The notes below the pieces were generated by a model. It saw only the letters and a program-made list of their open reading frames with translations, searched no databases and was not told where the DNA came from. Below are positions 23,314 to 31,717 of a DNA stretch of 64,000 nucleotides, piece after piece; position 1 is the stretch's first letter, and each line of letters begins with the position of its first letter. Source of the DNA: Candidatus Woesearchaeota archaeon (GTDB lineage Archaea > Nanobdellota > Nanobdellia > Woesearchaeales > ARS49); contig JAFCDQ010000001.1 of NCBI GenBank assembly GCA_017609645.1, positions 62,001-126,000 of the forward strand, written 5' to 3'. Position numbers and translations under genes: made by a program.

Positions 23314-24156
23314 TTACCAACCAAAAGCAATCTGACTAATCATCCTATAAGTTTCAAAATTATTCAAAACAAAAGTTTCTACAAGACAAGCAATAACCAA
23401 AACACCAACAGCAAGAAGCAACAACAAAGCATTATACTTGAGAATCCTGCGCATCTCCTTAGAAAAGAATTTTTCTTTACAAATACCATCAGACATAATA
23501 GTTCCACTAACTGTGCCAATAATATAAGTCAAAGCCTCTAGAAACATATGAGGAAAAACACTAAGCAAAATTAAAATCAAAATTATTATTGAACTGCCTC
23601 CCAAAGTAACAGCAGCAGTCTTAGCAAGAGTGCCAAAAACAGTGCCCCACACACTAGCATTCCAAGCTATGAATAATATAGCTCCATTACCTGCAATTAA
23701 AGAAATTATGAAACATAAAAATAAAACCTGAAGATTCCACGTGAATAAATGCCAAAATAAACCTCCTGTGAATGTAGCTCCGCCAGCAAGAACTGCTAAT
23801 TGCTGCTTAAATAAATGAGAAGTTGCAAGCGTTGGAAGAGCTATAGAAAAGAAAACAAAAGTGAAAAAAATACCGAAAAACAAGAAAATATAAATCTTGA
23901 TCATAGGAAAATTAACTTTCAAAACATTCCAAAACGAAACCTGCTTTGTCTGAGTAAGCTCAGCACTAGAAGTAAGATTATACAAACTCGGCACAAACAA
24001 CAAAGAAGCAATTCCAATCGCAATCAATGCAGGACTCTCAGGAAAAATCATAATCGCTAAGAAAATACCAATAATGGTGTAACCAATTCCTAAAAGAAAA
24101 GAAAAACTAGGCCGTTTAAGCAAGAATTCAGGAGGATATAACTTATCAAACACCAT
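23314..24156 (-). CDS. SpoIIM/DUF95-like integral membrane protein
   Basis: A 280-aa protein with about seven hydrophobic helices. The C-terminal half carries SpoIIM-family features: WNASVWGTVFGTLAKTAAVT, then SVFPHMFLEALTYIIGTVSG, where the Pro-His and Glu lie in a membrane helix. Bacterial SpoIIM acts in sporulation membrane migration, but archaeal members do not sporulate and their role is unknown. Such genes are common in Woesearchaeota/Pacearchaeota. It starts MVFDKLYPPEFLLKRPSFSF, a typical N-terminus for this archaeal group. It is 39 bp upstream of the phosphoesterase promoter region on the same strand. Confidence 0.82.
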   Translation of the reverse strand: MVFDKLYPPEFLLKRPSFSFLLGIGYTIIGIFLAIMIFPESPALIAIGIASLLFVPSLYNLTSSAELTQTKQVSFWNVLKVNFPMIKIYIFLFFGIFFTFVFFSIALPTLATSHLFKQQLAVLAGGATFTGGLFWHLFTWNLQVLFLCFIISLIAGNGAILFIAWNASVWGTVFGTLAKTAAVTLGGSSIIILILILLSVFPHMFLEALTYIIGTVSGTIMSDGICKEKFFSKEMRRILKYNALLLLLAVGVLVIACLVETFVLNNFETYRMISQIAFGW

Positions 24157-24211
24157 AAACAGGATAATATCGTTTATTTATTTAAAAAAATGGGTTTATT
24201 CAATAGTGGTG

Positions 24212-25378
24212 TCAAGAAAAACACAAATAATCCTCTAGAACTATAAGGTCAAGATCTTTAATATTATTTGCAAGATAAAGCCTGCCCTGGCCAATCTCAA
24301 CAATTTTCTCTGCCAATGGTTTGCCTTTTTTATCTAAATTAATTCCAACTAATGATATTGTGATGTCATTAGCCTTTGCCTGAGAAATTGCTTTTAGAGT
24401 TTGCTTTTCAGGATTTGAACCAATATTTGGAAGAGCGTCAGTCAGTATAAGTAGATGTTTGCTATTATTAGTATTTTCAAACAACTCAATAGCTTTCTTA
24501 ATCATTTCGCTAAAATCAGTTTGCGAACTAGCACTGATTTGAGTAATAGTTTCCAGCAATAACTGAAAATCAGAACAAACATTCACACTGCTTAAAACAT
24601 CTTGATTAAAAACAACCAAACCCACATCATCTTTTTCCTCAATAGCCTTGTATGCAAGAGCAACACCTGCACGCTTAGCCATAGCAATTTTCTCACCACG
24701 CATACTAGCACTAGCATCGACAGCATAAACAATAGAAACTTGGCCTTTGCTTTTTCTGACTTTTGATCTCAAGTCTTCAATCTTAATATTCTTATGAGCA
24801 CGCTTAAGCGCAGATCTTACTGACTTTCTTACAGCAATATCCTTATAAGAATCACCTTTCTTAAAATTACGAAAATCAACAATGCTGCCTGCACCAATCA
24901 AAGATTTTTTCTTTGATGGGAGAATTCCTTTTTCTGAAAGTTTGTCAAGCTCTTGCACAGCAAGCATAACAGAAGCAAGCTCAACACCCTTAACATTAAT
25001 ATCACCATGCTTATCAAGCAAATCGTTTTCTTTCAAAGCATCAATCTTATTCTCGATAGCCTGCTTTAAATCTTTCCTGAACTCAGGAATTTTCACATTC
25101 TTCTCAAGAAAACTATCAGAATATCCTGTGAGCAGCCTTAAAATTTTAGGCCCAAACAATTGTTTTGCAGAAGCATAATTTTTCACAATATGCTCATACA
25201 AAAGATCAGGCGTAAAATTTGCAATTCCCTGATTAAAAGCTTCATTCAACAACTGACCTTGCTCTGTAGTTGTTTTTTCTTTCTTAGCAATAGAAGAAAG
25301 AGTCTGACTTCCTAAACTTGTTGATTTTTCAGTCGAAGAAGGCTCAGCAGCCTGAATACGCTTCAGGCTAAAGATCAC
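24212..25378 (-). CDS. VWA-domain protein (ChlD/CoxE-like partner of MoxR ATPase)
   Basis: A von Willebrand A-type protein of about 388 aa. The MIDAS metal site is clear: YAVDASASMRGEK (DxSxS), SQTDFSEM (Thr) and LTDALPNIGS (Asp). The N-terminal half is helical. The start is uncertain: the frame runs back to 25462 inside the ATPase gene, but three consecutive in-frame GTG codons (25384-25376) overlap the ATPase stop and give a normal cytoplasmic N-terminus. In MoxR/VWA and magnesium-chelatase I/D pairs the VWA subunit works with the AAA+ ring to remodel or load a client. No cobaltochelatase large subunit is seen here, so the client is unknown. Confidence 0.82.
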   Translation of the reverse strand: MIFSLKRIQAAEPSSTEKSTSLGSQTLSSIAKKEKTTTEQGQLLNEAFNQGIANFTPDLLYEHIVKNYASAKQLFGPKILRLLTGYSDSFLEKNVKIPEFRKDLKQAIENKIDALKENDLLDKHGDINVKGVELASVMLAVQELDKLSEKGILPSKKKSLIGAGSIVDFRNFKKGDSYKDIAVRKSVRSALKRAHKNIKIEDLRSKVRKSKGQVSIVYAVDASASMRGEKIAMAKRAGVALAYKAIEEKDDVGLVVFNQDVLSSVNVCSDFQLLLETITQISASSQTDFSEMIKKAIELFENTNNSKHLLILTDALPNIGSNPEKQTLKAISQAKANDITISLVGINLDKKGKPLAEKIVEIGQGRLYLANNIKDLDLIVLEDYLCFS

Positions 25379-26384
25379 CACCACCGTGCAGGTTTTTACT
25401 TTTAGAAAAATTATTAAACAAAGCTGAAAGAAACTCTTCATTACTTTGAAGATATTTAACACTAGGCTTTAACTCAATTCTGTGCGAAAGAACACTAAGT
25501 ATTGCCTCATTTAAATCAGAAACATTCACTTTTTTTCTATTTGCCAAATAAGCATTAGCTTGCGCTCTTTCAAATAAACCCATACTTGCTCGTACACCAG
25601 GTTTTTTAAGAACATCTTTATGTTCTCTGACAAGTCTTACAAAATCAATTGCTGCTGTAAGCAAATTTTTAGGAAAATCAATATCAAGTTTTTCAGATTT
25701 AGTTAAGACAATTTCAGATTCTATTTTATTAGTTTCAGGATAAGTCATATGAACGACATCAAATCTGTCGAGAAAAACATCTGACAACTTTTCTGTAGCT
25801 GCAGTTTCCTCAGGATTCATCGTTCCTATGAATATGAAATTTGCTGGAAAATCAATATTATAAGGACCAATCGTAGCAGACTTTTCTTCTAAAACTTGAA
25901 GCAAGCTATTTTGAATCTTTTCAGGACATCTGTTGAGTTCGTCAAAGAAAAGAACTCCTTGGTTTGCTTTGAAAATCTTTCCTGGACTGAAAGCTTCAAT
26001 ACTTTGCGGACCAAATTTAAGAGCTGCTGCAGGGTCAATATCCCCTACTAAATCCTCGGCAGTAAGATCAGGAGAACCCTGAACTCTGATAAATCGTTCA
26101 GAACCTTTGAAAAGTTTAGCAGCAGGTTTTTTCTTTAAACAAGCAGGGCATAATGGCTTACTTGGAGAACAATGAAAAGAACAATTAAGAAGTTTAATGT
26201 CTGGGAGGAGACTGGCTATACTTTTAGCAATAGTGGTCTTACCAACACCAGGAGGGCCAACAATAATAACATGCCTGCCCATCAATAACGCGCTTTTAAT
26301 TTCCTTTTTAGCACGAGCCTGGCCTAGAATAGTGCTAAAACACTCTTTCTCTTTCACGAATAATTTTCTAAAATGCTCTTTCAT
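25368..26384 (-). CDS. MoxR/ChlI-type AAA+ ATPase with zinc-knuckle insert
   Basis: A 338-aa AAA+ ATPase. Walker A is GPPGVGKTT (residues 43-51), Walker B GVLFFDELNR, sensor 1 FIFIGTMNPEE, and arginine-finger region KLSDVFLDRFDVVHM. RVQGSPDLTAEDLVGDIDP is the insert motif shared with magnesium-chelatase ChlI. Between Walker A and this lies a four-Cys insert (C68, C72, C79, C82) expected to bind zinc. It is the first gene of a two-gene operon with a VWA protein that starts at its stop codon. A TATA (minus strand, near 26410-26420) precedes the ATG. Likely a chaperone-like remodeller; chelatase function is not supported by context. Confidence 0.9.
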   Translation of the reverse strand: MKEHFRKLFVKEKECFSTILGQARAKKEIKSALLMGRHVIIVGPPGVGKTTIAKSIASLLPDIKLLNCSFHCSPSKPLCPACLKKKPAAKLFKGSERFIRVQGSPDLTAEDLVGDIDPAAALKFGPQSIEAFSPGKIFKANQGVLFFDELNRCPEKIQNSLLQVLEEKSATIGPYNIDFPANFIFIGTMNPEETAATEKLSDVFLDRFDVVHMTYPETNKIESEIVLTKSEKLDIDFPKNLLTAAIDFVRLVREHKDVLKKPGVRASMGLFERAQANAYLANRKKVNVSDLNEAILSVLSHRIELKPSVKYLQSNEEFLSALFNNFSKSKNLHGGGDL

Positions 26385-26475
26385 AAGTCAGTTTAGAAAG
26401 TTAAGGTTATTTATAAAGATTTAGAAAGAGTTAAAATGGCAAAATAAGGTAAAATTACTAAAAAAAGAAAAAAAT

Positions 26476-26598
26476 TTAATGCATTAAAGTAAAAACAAGC
26501 AGCAAGAAAAAAACAAAACTCAACAATCCTGCAATACTTTTCTGCATCTTAGGTTCTTTCTGTTTCATCGCATTGATATGTCTTCTATCATAATTCAT
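26476..26598 (-). CDS. Small single-helix membrane protein (40 aa)
   Basis: A 40-aa open frame, MNYDRRHINAMKQKEPKMQK then a hydrophobic helix (IAGLLSFVFFLLLVFTLM) ending in His. A good Shine-Dalgarno (GGTGA, 5 bp before the ATG) and a second AGAGGT further up support translation. It lies 49 bp downstream of the 26648-26977 membrane protein gene on the same strand, so the two may be co-transcribed. The N-terminus is basic, so the C-terminus probably faces out. No family can be assigned at this length. Confidence 0.55.
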   Translation of the reverse strand: MNYDRRHINAMKQKEPKMQKSIAGLLSFVFFLLLVFTLMH

Positions 26599-26647
26599 AG
26601 TCTTCACCAAACTACTGTTTACCTCTTTTTTTAAAAAACTTCGTTTT

Positions 26648-26977
26648 TTAATTCTTAGCTAAAATCCAAATAGTTCTAAGTGCAACAAGCAAAGCAGCAG
26701 GGAATACAAAAGCTACAATATTGCTCAAAATAGTCACAACCACAGTGCCAAGAGGCAACAAACTAGTTGCGGCATTTGCACAAATAATCAAAGCCAAAGC
26801 TGCTAACAGGAATTCAGCAGTCTCTCTTGCGGTCACATTTAACAATCCAACAATCAAACCAAGCACTACAAGCACCCAAACCATAGTTGGAGTCTGCAGA
26901 GCACGAATAAAACCAGCAAGAATTGCGATTAAAATACCTGCAAGAAAAGACCAATGTCCTAAACCATTCATTTTCAT
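26648..26977 (-). CDS. Small membrane protein, three to four helices
   Basis: A 109-aa very hydrophobic protein with helices at about residues 7-25, 32-47, 53-70 and 76-104. ATG codons at 26977 and 26971 are both possible; a TATA (TTATTATAAAAAAC, minus strand, about 26991-27004) 20-30 bp upstream suggests a leaderless start at one of them. Similar small multi-helix proteins are frequent in DPANN genomes. No transport or catalytic motif is visible and the function is unknown. It is followed on the same strand by the 40-aa membrane protein gene. Confidence 0.7.
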   Translation of the reverse strand: MKMNGLGHWSFLAGILIAILAGFIRALQTPTMVWVLVVLGLIVGLLNVTARETAEFLLAALALIICANAATSLLPLGTVVVTILSNIVAFVFPAALLVALRTIWILAKN

Positions 26978-27052
26978 AACACCCCTTAGAGTTTTTTATA
27001 ATAAGATAGATTGTATATTAAAAAAGGTTTGCAATTCCTACAAAGGAATAAA

Positions 27053-27517
27053 TCAAATCAAACCATTAAAAATATTAATGCCGCCTTGGACAACAGACAA
27101 AACAATAAGGCCTGCTGTTATTACGCCTAAAGACACTGCTAAGAAAGATTTCCATTTATTCATTCCAAAAAACCAAGCAGCAACAGTTCCAGTATAAGCT
27201 CCTGTGAACGGTAAAGGAATTGCAACCAACAAGAAAAGACCAACATAACCAAACTTCTCAATCTTTTTATGAGCTTTTTTTCTTGTGCGTTCCATGAACT
27301 TATCAAAAGCAGAACGATAATGATCATAATGCATAAAACGATGATGAATAACTTTAAGAAAAAACATAAGAATAGGAAAAATAAGAATGTTTGCGATGAC
27401 ACAAATAAAAAAAGCAGGCCAAACAGGAATTTCATTAAACAAAGCAAAAGGCAAACCTGCACGCAATTCACCAATAGGTGTTAAAGAAATCAGAAAAGCG
27501 AAAATATAAGGGTTCAT
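27053..27517 (-). CDS. Small multidrug-export-like membrane protein (PF06695 type)
   Basis: A 154-aa membrane protein of the COG2426 family. The N-terminal LTPIGELRAGLPFALF and the later IPLPFTGAYTGTVAAWFFGM are the two family signatures; helices lie at about residues 5-20, 32-55, 88-108 and 123-150. Annotation as a drug exporter is by family name only; transport by this family has little direct support. The ATG at 27517 overlaps the stop of the preceding small secreted protein gene by 4 bp (ATGA), so an alternative start at 27529 is less likely. Confidence 0.82.
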   Translation of the reverse strand: MNPYIFAFLISLTPIGELRAGLPFALFNEIPVWPAFFICVIANILIFPILMFFLKVIHHRFMHYDHYRSAFDKFMERTRKKAHKKIEKFGYVGLFLLVAIPLPFTGAYTGTVAAWFFGMNKWKSFLAVSLGVITAGLIVLSVVQGGINIFNGLI

Positions 27518-27741
27518 CTTCCAAAACACTGCTCATAAAGCAACATCTCACAAGTTTTGTCACCAAACTCACAATAAAAACGACCATGACCTGTATAAAA
27601 TACTCCGCAAGCATCATCAGTAACATAAGCAGCAGTAATCTGATTGCCTTGATCTTCACCTACTGGCATAGAAAAAACAAACAAGAAAAATACAAATACT
27701 AAAGCGATGATTGTTAATACATTTGTTATACCTTTTATCAT
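27514..27741 (-). CDS. Small exported Cys-containing protein
   Basis: A 75-aa protein with a hydrophobic N-terminal helix (ITNVLTIIALVFVFFLFVFS, residues 5-24) and a short extracellular part carrying four Cys (DDACG, FYCEF, KTCEM, EQCFG), which could form two disulfides. A minus-strand TATA (TTTATATAG, about 27764-27772) precedes it by about 25 bp, so it is probably leaderless. It is coupled to the downstream PF06695-type protein by a 4-bp overlap, suggesting a joint membrane function. No known family is recognised. Confidence 0.7.
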   Translation of the reverse strand: MIKGITNVLTIIALVFVFFLFVFSMPVGEDQGNQITAAYVTDDACGVFYTGHGRFYCEFGDKTCEMLLYEQCFGR

Positions 27742-27801
27742 AGAGAGAAATAATAAGTATTACTATATAAATTTTATTAAGTTTCTAAGGCTAAACTAGA
27801 G

Positions 27802-27850
27802 TGCGCCTGATTGGCGCAGAATTATAATATGTACCTAAGATTTATATACA
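27802..27850 (+). promoter_or_regulatory. Palindrome and TATA upstream of the repeat lipoprotein
   Basis: TGCGCC (27802-27807) and GGCGCA (27813-27818) form a perfect 6-bp-arm, G+C-rich palindrome in an A+T-rich spacer, 20 bp before AGATTTATATAC (27839-27850). The start codon at 27892 has the Shine-Dalgarno AGGTGAT. The palindrome differs from the ACTACT set and looks like a separate operator. Confidence 0.5.
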
Positions 27851-28073
27851 ATAAAAGTATAGATTTATTAAATCAAAAAAAAGGTGATATAATGAAAAAA
27901 ATATTTAATATTTTACTGATATTATCGCTGCTATTAGTAGTAGTTGGTTGCACTCAAGGAGTAGGAGAAGCTAGAAGAATGCGTCCTTTATCTCAAGACG
28001 CGATACCAGAACGCTATGCTCCAACAACACTTGAATCTCCTTCAACAATAAAATCGCTTCCAACTCCTCCAAT

Positions 28074-28293
28074 AAAAAAGTGTGCTTGTAATGATATTTG
28101 TTCTTTAACTGAATCACAAAAAACCATAATTGTTTGTAACAATAGAGAATATGAAGCTGAAGTTCTAGTAATTTCTGAAACAAGCCAAAGCACTAAATTA
28201 CACAAATATTGCAGACGGATCCCGCATCATCATCAAATATATCGACATAAAAAAGAACATCGTTCATTTTGTTCTGCAACCTACAATAAAACC
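28074..28293 (+). repeat. Direct repeat, copy 1 (carries the 8-bp deletion)
   Basis: Nearly identical to 28312-28539 at a 238-bp offset: over the first 126 bp there is one mismatch, then an 8-bp gap at 28199/28200, then about 90 bp with roughly six mismatches clustered near 28230. With the 8 bp restored the unit is 246 bp (82 codons). Confidence 0.95.
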
Positions 28294-28311
28294 ACTGCCA
28301 CCTCCACCACT

Positions 28312-28539
28312 AAAAAAGTGTGATTGTAATGATATTTGTTCTTTAACTGAATCACAAAAAACCATAATTGTTTGTAACAATAGAGAATATGAAGCTGAAG
28401 TTCTAGTAATTTCTGAAACAAGCCAAAGCACTAAATTCGGTGAGAACACAAATATTGCAGACGGATCCCGCATTTTCATTAAGTATATTGACATAAAAAA
28501 GAACATCGTTCATTTTGTTCTGCAACCTACAATACAACC
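28312..28539 (+). repeat. Direct repeat, copy 2 (full length)
   Basis: Second copy of the module in the lipoprotein gene, containing CGGTGAGA at 28438-28445 that copy 1 lacks. It reads in frame into the third, diverged module that ends at 28831. Confidence 0.95.
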
Positions 28540-28847
28540 TTTACCGCCTGCACCTAAACAATGCAAACTAAATGACTTGCATGCCATACTTACAGTAGGT
28601 GACAGAGAAATTTATAGAGTAGGAAAAACAGAATATGACGTAAATCTTTTAGCAATAGGCATGGGAAGTACTGCAAAATTCAGAGTAAATGGCGAAATTC
28701 TAGATACTTTAGAACAAGGAGATGGTACTAAACTGGCTGACGGCTCAATATTTTTTGTGACGGAAGTGCACCAAATTAGTAAAGATATAGAAAAACCTTT
28801 GGCAGCATTTTTAATAGTCAACAGCAATTAATTTATTTTTTTTCTTT

Positions 28848-30098
28848 TTAATTTTTAATCAAACTTATATTTACCACTCTTTCTTTTACATATTTTTCTT
28901 TGAATAAATGTTTAATTAAAGATTCTGGAGTTTGGAATTCTCTTTTGATTTTGGTGTGAATGTGATCATCTTTATTGAAAGTCTTCTTATATTTAGCCTT
29001 GAAAATCTTAACAGCAGCTTTAATCTTTAAAGGAGGACCTTTATGAACAGCAACATCAGACAACTTTTTTTCTTCGGGTTTGAACCAAAACAAAGCATTA
29101 TCTTTTTTATCCCAAAACCAATCCGCATCGATAACGCCAAAATCAAATTTTTTGAGATTGTATTTAATAAAATCAAAAACCTGCAATAACTTACCGCCAG
29201 CAACAGCTTCCTTTACTTTAACAGGCTTAGCCTGGACAATAACATACCCGTCAGCTTTAAGTTTAGCAACATTAATGATTTTGGGAGTAAAAAAATCAAC
29301 ATCAGGTTTTTTTAAAAAAGCTTTAGCAGCTTTCAAAAATCTATCAAACTTTTCTTGAGAAAGAGCCGCTGCAGCATTTCTATTCTCATCAATAGGATCA
29401 ACCAAAACCAAAGGACCCTGAATCTTAGATTTATTCAACAACATCAAAGCTTTACCTTTAAGCTTATTATAATGATCAATAACAATCTTCTTCTTAATAT
29501 TCCATTTAACAGCTGCCTTGAGAAGATTCAAAAAACCCTTAAAGTAAATAACAAGAATATCAACAACATGACCTGAAAAACCAGTAATATAACTCTCAGC
29601 ACCATAAACCCTATTCGCTTTGCAAAACTGTTTGAACAAACGAATATCATCCTTTAACTTTTTACTGTTCCCATTAACCCACGCAACATGCAAAGCAGAA
29701 AAATCAGTGACATTCTTAGCTTGCTCTGATTTGTTAATAGCAAGAACAGGAACAATCTCAAACTTAATACCATTCTTTTTAACCCAAAAATAATCACGAG
29801 AACCATGAATCTTTTCTGGTTTCCACGACTTCAAAGCAGAAGCTAACAATTTGCTCAAATCATCATCCTTATGTTTTAAAGCAAATTTAACAAAAATATC
29901 AACATCATAATCACCCGCAAGCCAAGTGCCTTTAGCAAAACTACCCCCAAAAACTGCTTTAGCACTAATTTTCTTATTTTTTAAATTTTCATTAAGCTTT
30001 TTCAAAAAAGACTTAGCAGTATCCAAAGCCTGCTTAACCTCTACCTGATCAGGCCTAATCTTCTCCAAAACTTTATCCAAAACCATCTTAACAGCCAT
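28848..30098 (-). CDS. cca: CCA-adding enzyme, archaeal class I
   Basis: A 416-aa tRNA nucleotidyltransferase that builds or repairs the 3' CCA end; neither tRNA gene in the window encodes CCA, so it is needed here. Motifs: AVFGGSFAKGTWLAGDYDVD, where GGSFAKGTW and the DxD of DYDVDIFV form the nucleotidyltransferase active site, and KFEIVPVLAI supplies the third carboxylate. VYGAESYITGFSGHVVDILV and LVLVDPIDENRNAAAALS belong to the archaeal-type central and tail domains. Length is slightly below the usual 430-450. Convergent with the pseudogene, 16 bp away. Assignment is firm. Confidence 0.96.
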   Translation of the reverse strand: MAVKMVLDKVLEKIRPDQVEVKQALDTAKSFLKKLNENLKNKKISAKAVFGGSFAKGTWLAGDYDVDIFVKFALKHKDDDLSKLLASALKSWKPEKIHGSRDYFWVKKNGIKFEIVPVLAINKSEQAKNVTDFSALHVAWVNGNSKKLKDDIRLFKQFCKANRVYGAESYITGFSGHVVDILVIYFKGFLNLLKAAVKWNIKKKIVIDHYNKLKGKALMLLNKSKIQGPLVLVDPIDENRNAAAALSQEKFDRFLKAAKAFLKKPDVDFFTPKIINVAKLKADGYVIVQAKPVKVKEAVAGGKLLQVFDFIKYNLKKFDFGVIDADWFWDKKDNALFWFKPEEKKLSDVAVHKGPPLKIKAAVKIFKAKYKKTFNKDDHIHTKIKREFQTPESLIKHLFKEKYVKERVVNISLIKN

Positions 30099-30165
30099 AA
30101 TATGGTAAAAAACAAAAGCTTTTTTAAAAACTTTTGACTATATAGTATAAAAAAGAGGTTTACGA

Positions 30166-31362
30166 ATGAATGATGCATTAGCTATAATCACTGCAGTAGC
30201 AGTTTTATTATTTGTAGGAGTAGTAAGCTCCTGGATTGCATCAAAATTAAAAATACCAGATGTTCTATTATTGCTGCTTATTGGTATATTATTCGGAGTT
30301 ACAACATACAAAGGCCAACCCTTAATTGACTTCCCCGAACTATTCTTAACAAGCATGGCAATTCTTGCTTTAGCAGTAATTGTATTTGACTCAACAGCAA
30401 GATGGCGCATTAAAGAATTAGATGCTTTAGCTATGAAAGCATTGAAACTAACAATAATGACAATGGTATTGCACCTTGTACTCTTTCCAATCGCAGCACA
30501 CTACATCTTAGGAATTCCAATATGGTTATCAATATTATTTGCAACAATGATATGCGGAACAGGACCAGAAGTACTGCTTCCATTAGGCACAAAGAAAAAT
30601 AAACCATTATCCTTATTAAAATTAGAAAGCCTGTTCAATACGCCATTAACAGTAATCTTTCCATTCATAGTCATAGAATTAATGCAAAACGTGCAAGGAC
30701 AATGGATGACAAGCCTAATAGAACAACTAGTTCCATTCATAATGAAATTCATCGTCGGACTAGGAGCAGGAGTATTTGTAGGAATAATATTATTCAAAAT
30801 CATGCAAAAAGCATATACTGATATTTATTCAAGCCTTGCAGTAATTATCGCAGCACTTCTATCATATGTTCTTGCTGAAAATCTAGGAGGAAGCGGAGTA
30901 TTAGCAGTTACAGCATTAGGACTATTCTTTGGAAAAACACTAGAAAAACAAAGACAAACATTACTCAGCGTAGAAACAGTAATAGCAAAAGCATTATTCA
31001 TCTTTGTATTCATACTCTTAGGATTAATCGTCCATATACCATTAACAAAACAATTCTTAATACAAAGCCTGCTAATATTCTTATCATACTTAATAATCCG
31101 CTTCTTAGGAGTTATGCTAAGCATGAGAAAAGAACACAATTTCAAAGAAAAAATCTTCTTAACCTTGAACTCACCAAAAGGAATCGCCACAGCAACAGTT
31201 GTGTTTATCTTAGCAGTCTATAACATAGAAGGAATAAGAATCATACTAGACATGACACTGGCAATAGTTTTATATTCAATAGTATTATCCAGCCTCATGA
31301 CATCACTAAGCAAATGGTTTACTACTGAACATTCCAAAAAAAATGAAAAAAATACTTCCTGA
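30166..31362 (+). CDS. CPA2-type monovalent cation/proton antiporter
   Basis: A 398-aa membrane protein with about 12 helices, resembling KefB/NapA-type Na+(K+)/H+ antiporters. Helix 2-3 contains SWIASKLKIPDVLLLLLIGILFG, as in the family. The tail after the last helix is short, with no KTN/RCK nucleotide-binding domain, so regulation like that of KefC is unlikely. GAGG lies about 8 bp before the ATG. The PIN-domain gene starts 20 bp inside its end. Ion specificity cannot be judged from the sequence. Confidence 0.85.
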   Translation: MNDALAIITAVAVLLFVGVVSSWIASKLKIPDVLLLLLIGILFGVTTYKGQPLIDFPELFLTSMAILALAVIVFDSTARWRIKELDALAMKALKLTIMTMVLHLVLFPIAAHYILGIPIWLSILFATMICGTGPEVLLPLGTKKNKPLSLLKLESLFNTPLTVIFPFIVIELMQNVQGQWMTSLIEQLVPFIMKFIVGLGAGVFVGIILFKIMQKAYTDIYSSLAVIIAALLSYVLAENLGGSGVLAVTALGLFFGKTLEKQRQTLLSVETVIAKALFIFVFILLGLIVHIPLTKQFLIQSLLIFLSYLIIRFLGVMLSMRKEHNFKEKIFLTLNSPKGIATATVVFILAVYNIEGIRIILDMTLAIVLYSIVLSSLMTSLSKWFTTEHSKKNEKNTS

Positions 31363-31717
31363 CACTAGTTTTCTTGTGAGCTGTGTAGATTTTAAAATAG
31401 ACTGGGAAACAGAACTCAGAAGAATAATAGACGCCAAATTTGAAATAATCATATTAGACAAAGTCTTCAAGGAAATAAATGCTGTAATAGAAAAAGGAGG
31501 CAAACAAGCAAGAAATGCAAAACTTACTTTTACTATAATTAAAAAAAGAAAATATAAAACCAAAAAAAGTGAAAAAGGACACACAGACAATATTCTTCTT
31601 GAATTAAGTGATAAATATTTGATAGCAACACAAGATGCAGGCTTGAAAAGAAGACTGAAATCAAAGAAAAGACAGCTTATCACAATAAGACAGAAAAAGT
31701 ATTTGAAAATAATTTAA
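31343..31717 (+). CDS. PIN-domain RNase, Fcf1/Utp24-like
   Basis: A 124-aa stand-alone PIN nuclease. The acidic active site is visible: LPDTSFL (Asp7), LDKVFKEIN (Glu), and the distal HTDNILLELS and IATQDAGLKRRL with two Asp. The C-terminal ITIRQKKYLKII is typical of small archaeal proteins of COG1412, relatives of Fcf1/Utp24, rather than of VapC toxins; no VapB-like antitoxin gene lies next to it. A role in rRNA processing or RNA turnover fits the family. It starts 20 bp inside the antiporter gene, so the two are coupled. The stop overlaps the convergent gene by 4 bp. Confidence 0.85.
   Translation: MKKILPDTSFLVSCVDFKIDWETELRRIIDAKFEIIILDKVFKEINAVIEKGGKQARNAKLTFTIIKKRKYKTKKSEKGHTDNILLELSDKYLIATQDAGLKRRLKSKKRQLITIRQKKYLKII

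Larger units (their letters stand above)
27892..28831 (+). pseudogene. Frameshifted repeat lipoprotein (three ~82-aa modules)
   Basis: The start MKKIFNILLILSLLLVVVGC is a lipoprotein signal with lipobox VVGC (Cys20). The frame then enters a module beginning CACNDICSLTESQ but shifts after 28199 and stops at 28321-28323. Comparing module 1 (28074-28293) with module 2 (28312-28539) shows that module 1 lacks 8 bp (CGGTGAGA). After that point the intact frame continues through module 2 and a divergent third module to TAA at 28831. Restoring 8 bp gives one continuous protein of about 315 aa. Modules are beta-rich (for example NTNIADGSRIFIKYIDI). A real recent mutation, phase variation and an assembly error between repeats are all possible. 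Confidence 0.85.

Noticed and set aside
24212-25462. Signal peptide on the VWA protein from the longest frame
   Set aside because: The hydrophobic stretch is produced by reading the end of the ATPase gene in another frame; a GTG start at the overlap is more likely.
31343-31717. VapBC toxin-antitoxin module
   Set aside because: The PIN protein has Fcf1-like features and no antitoxin-sized partner; the upstream gene is an antiporter.
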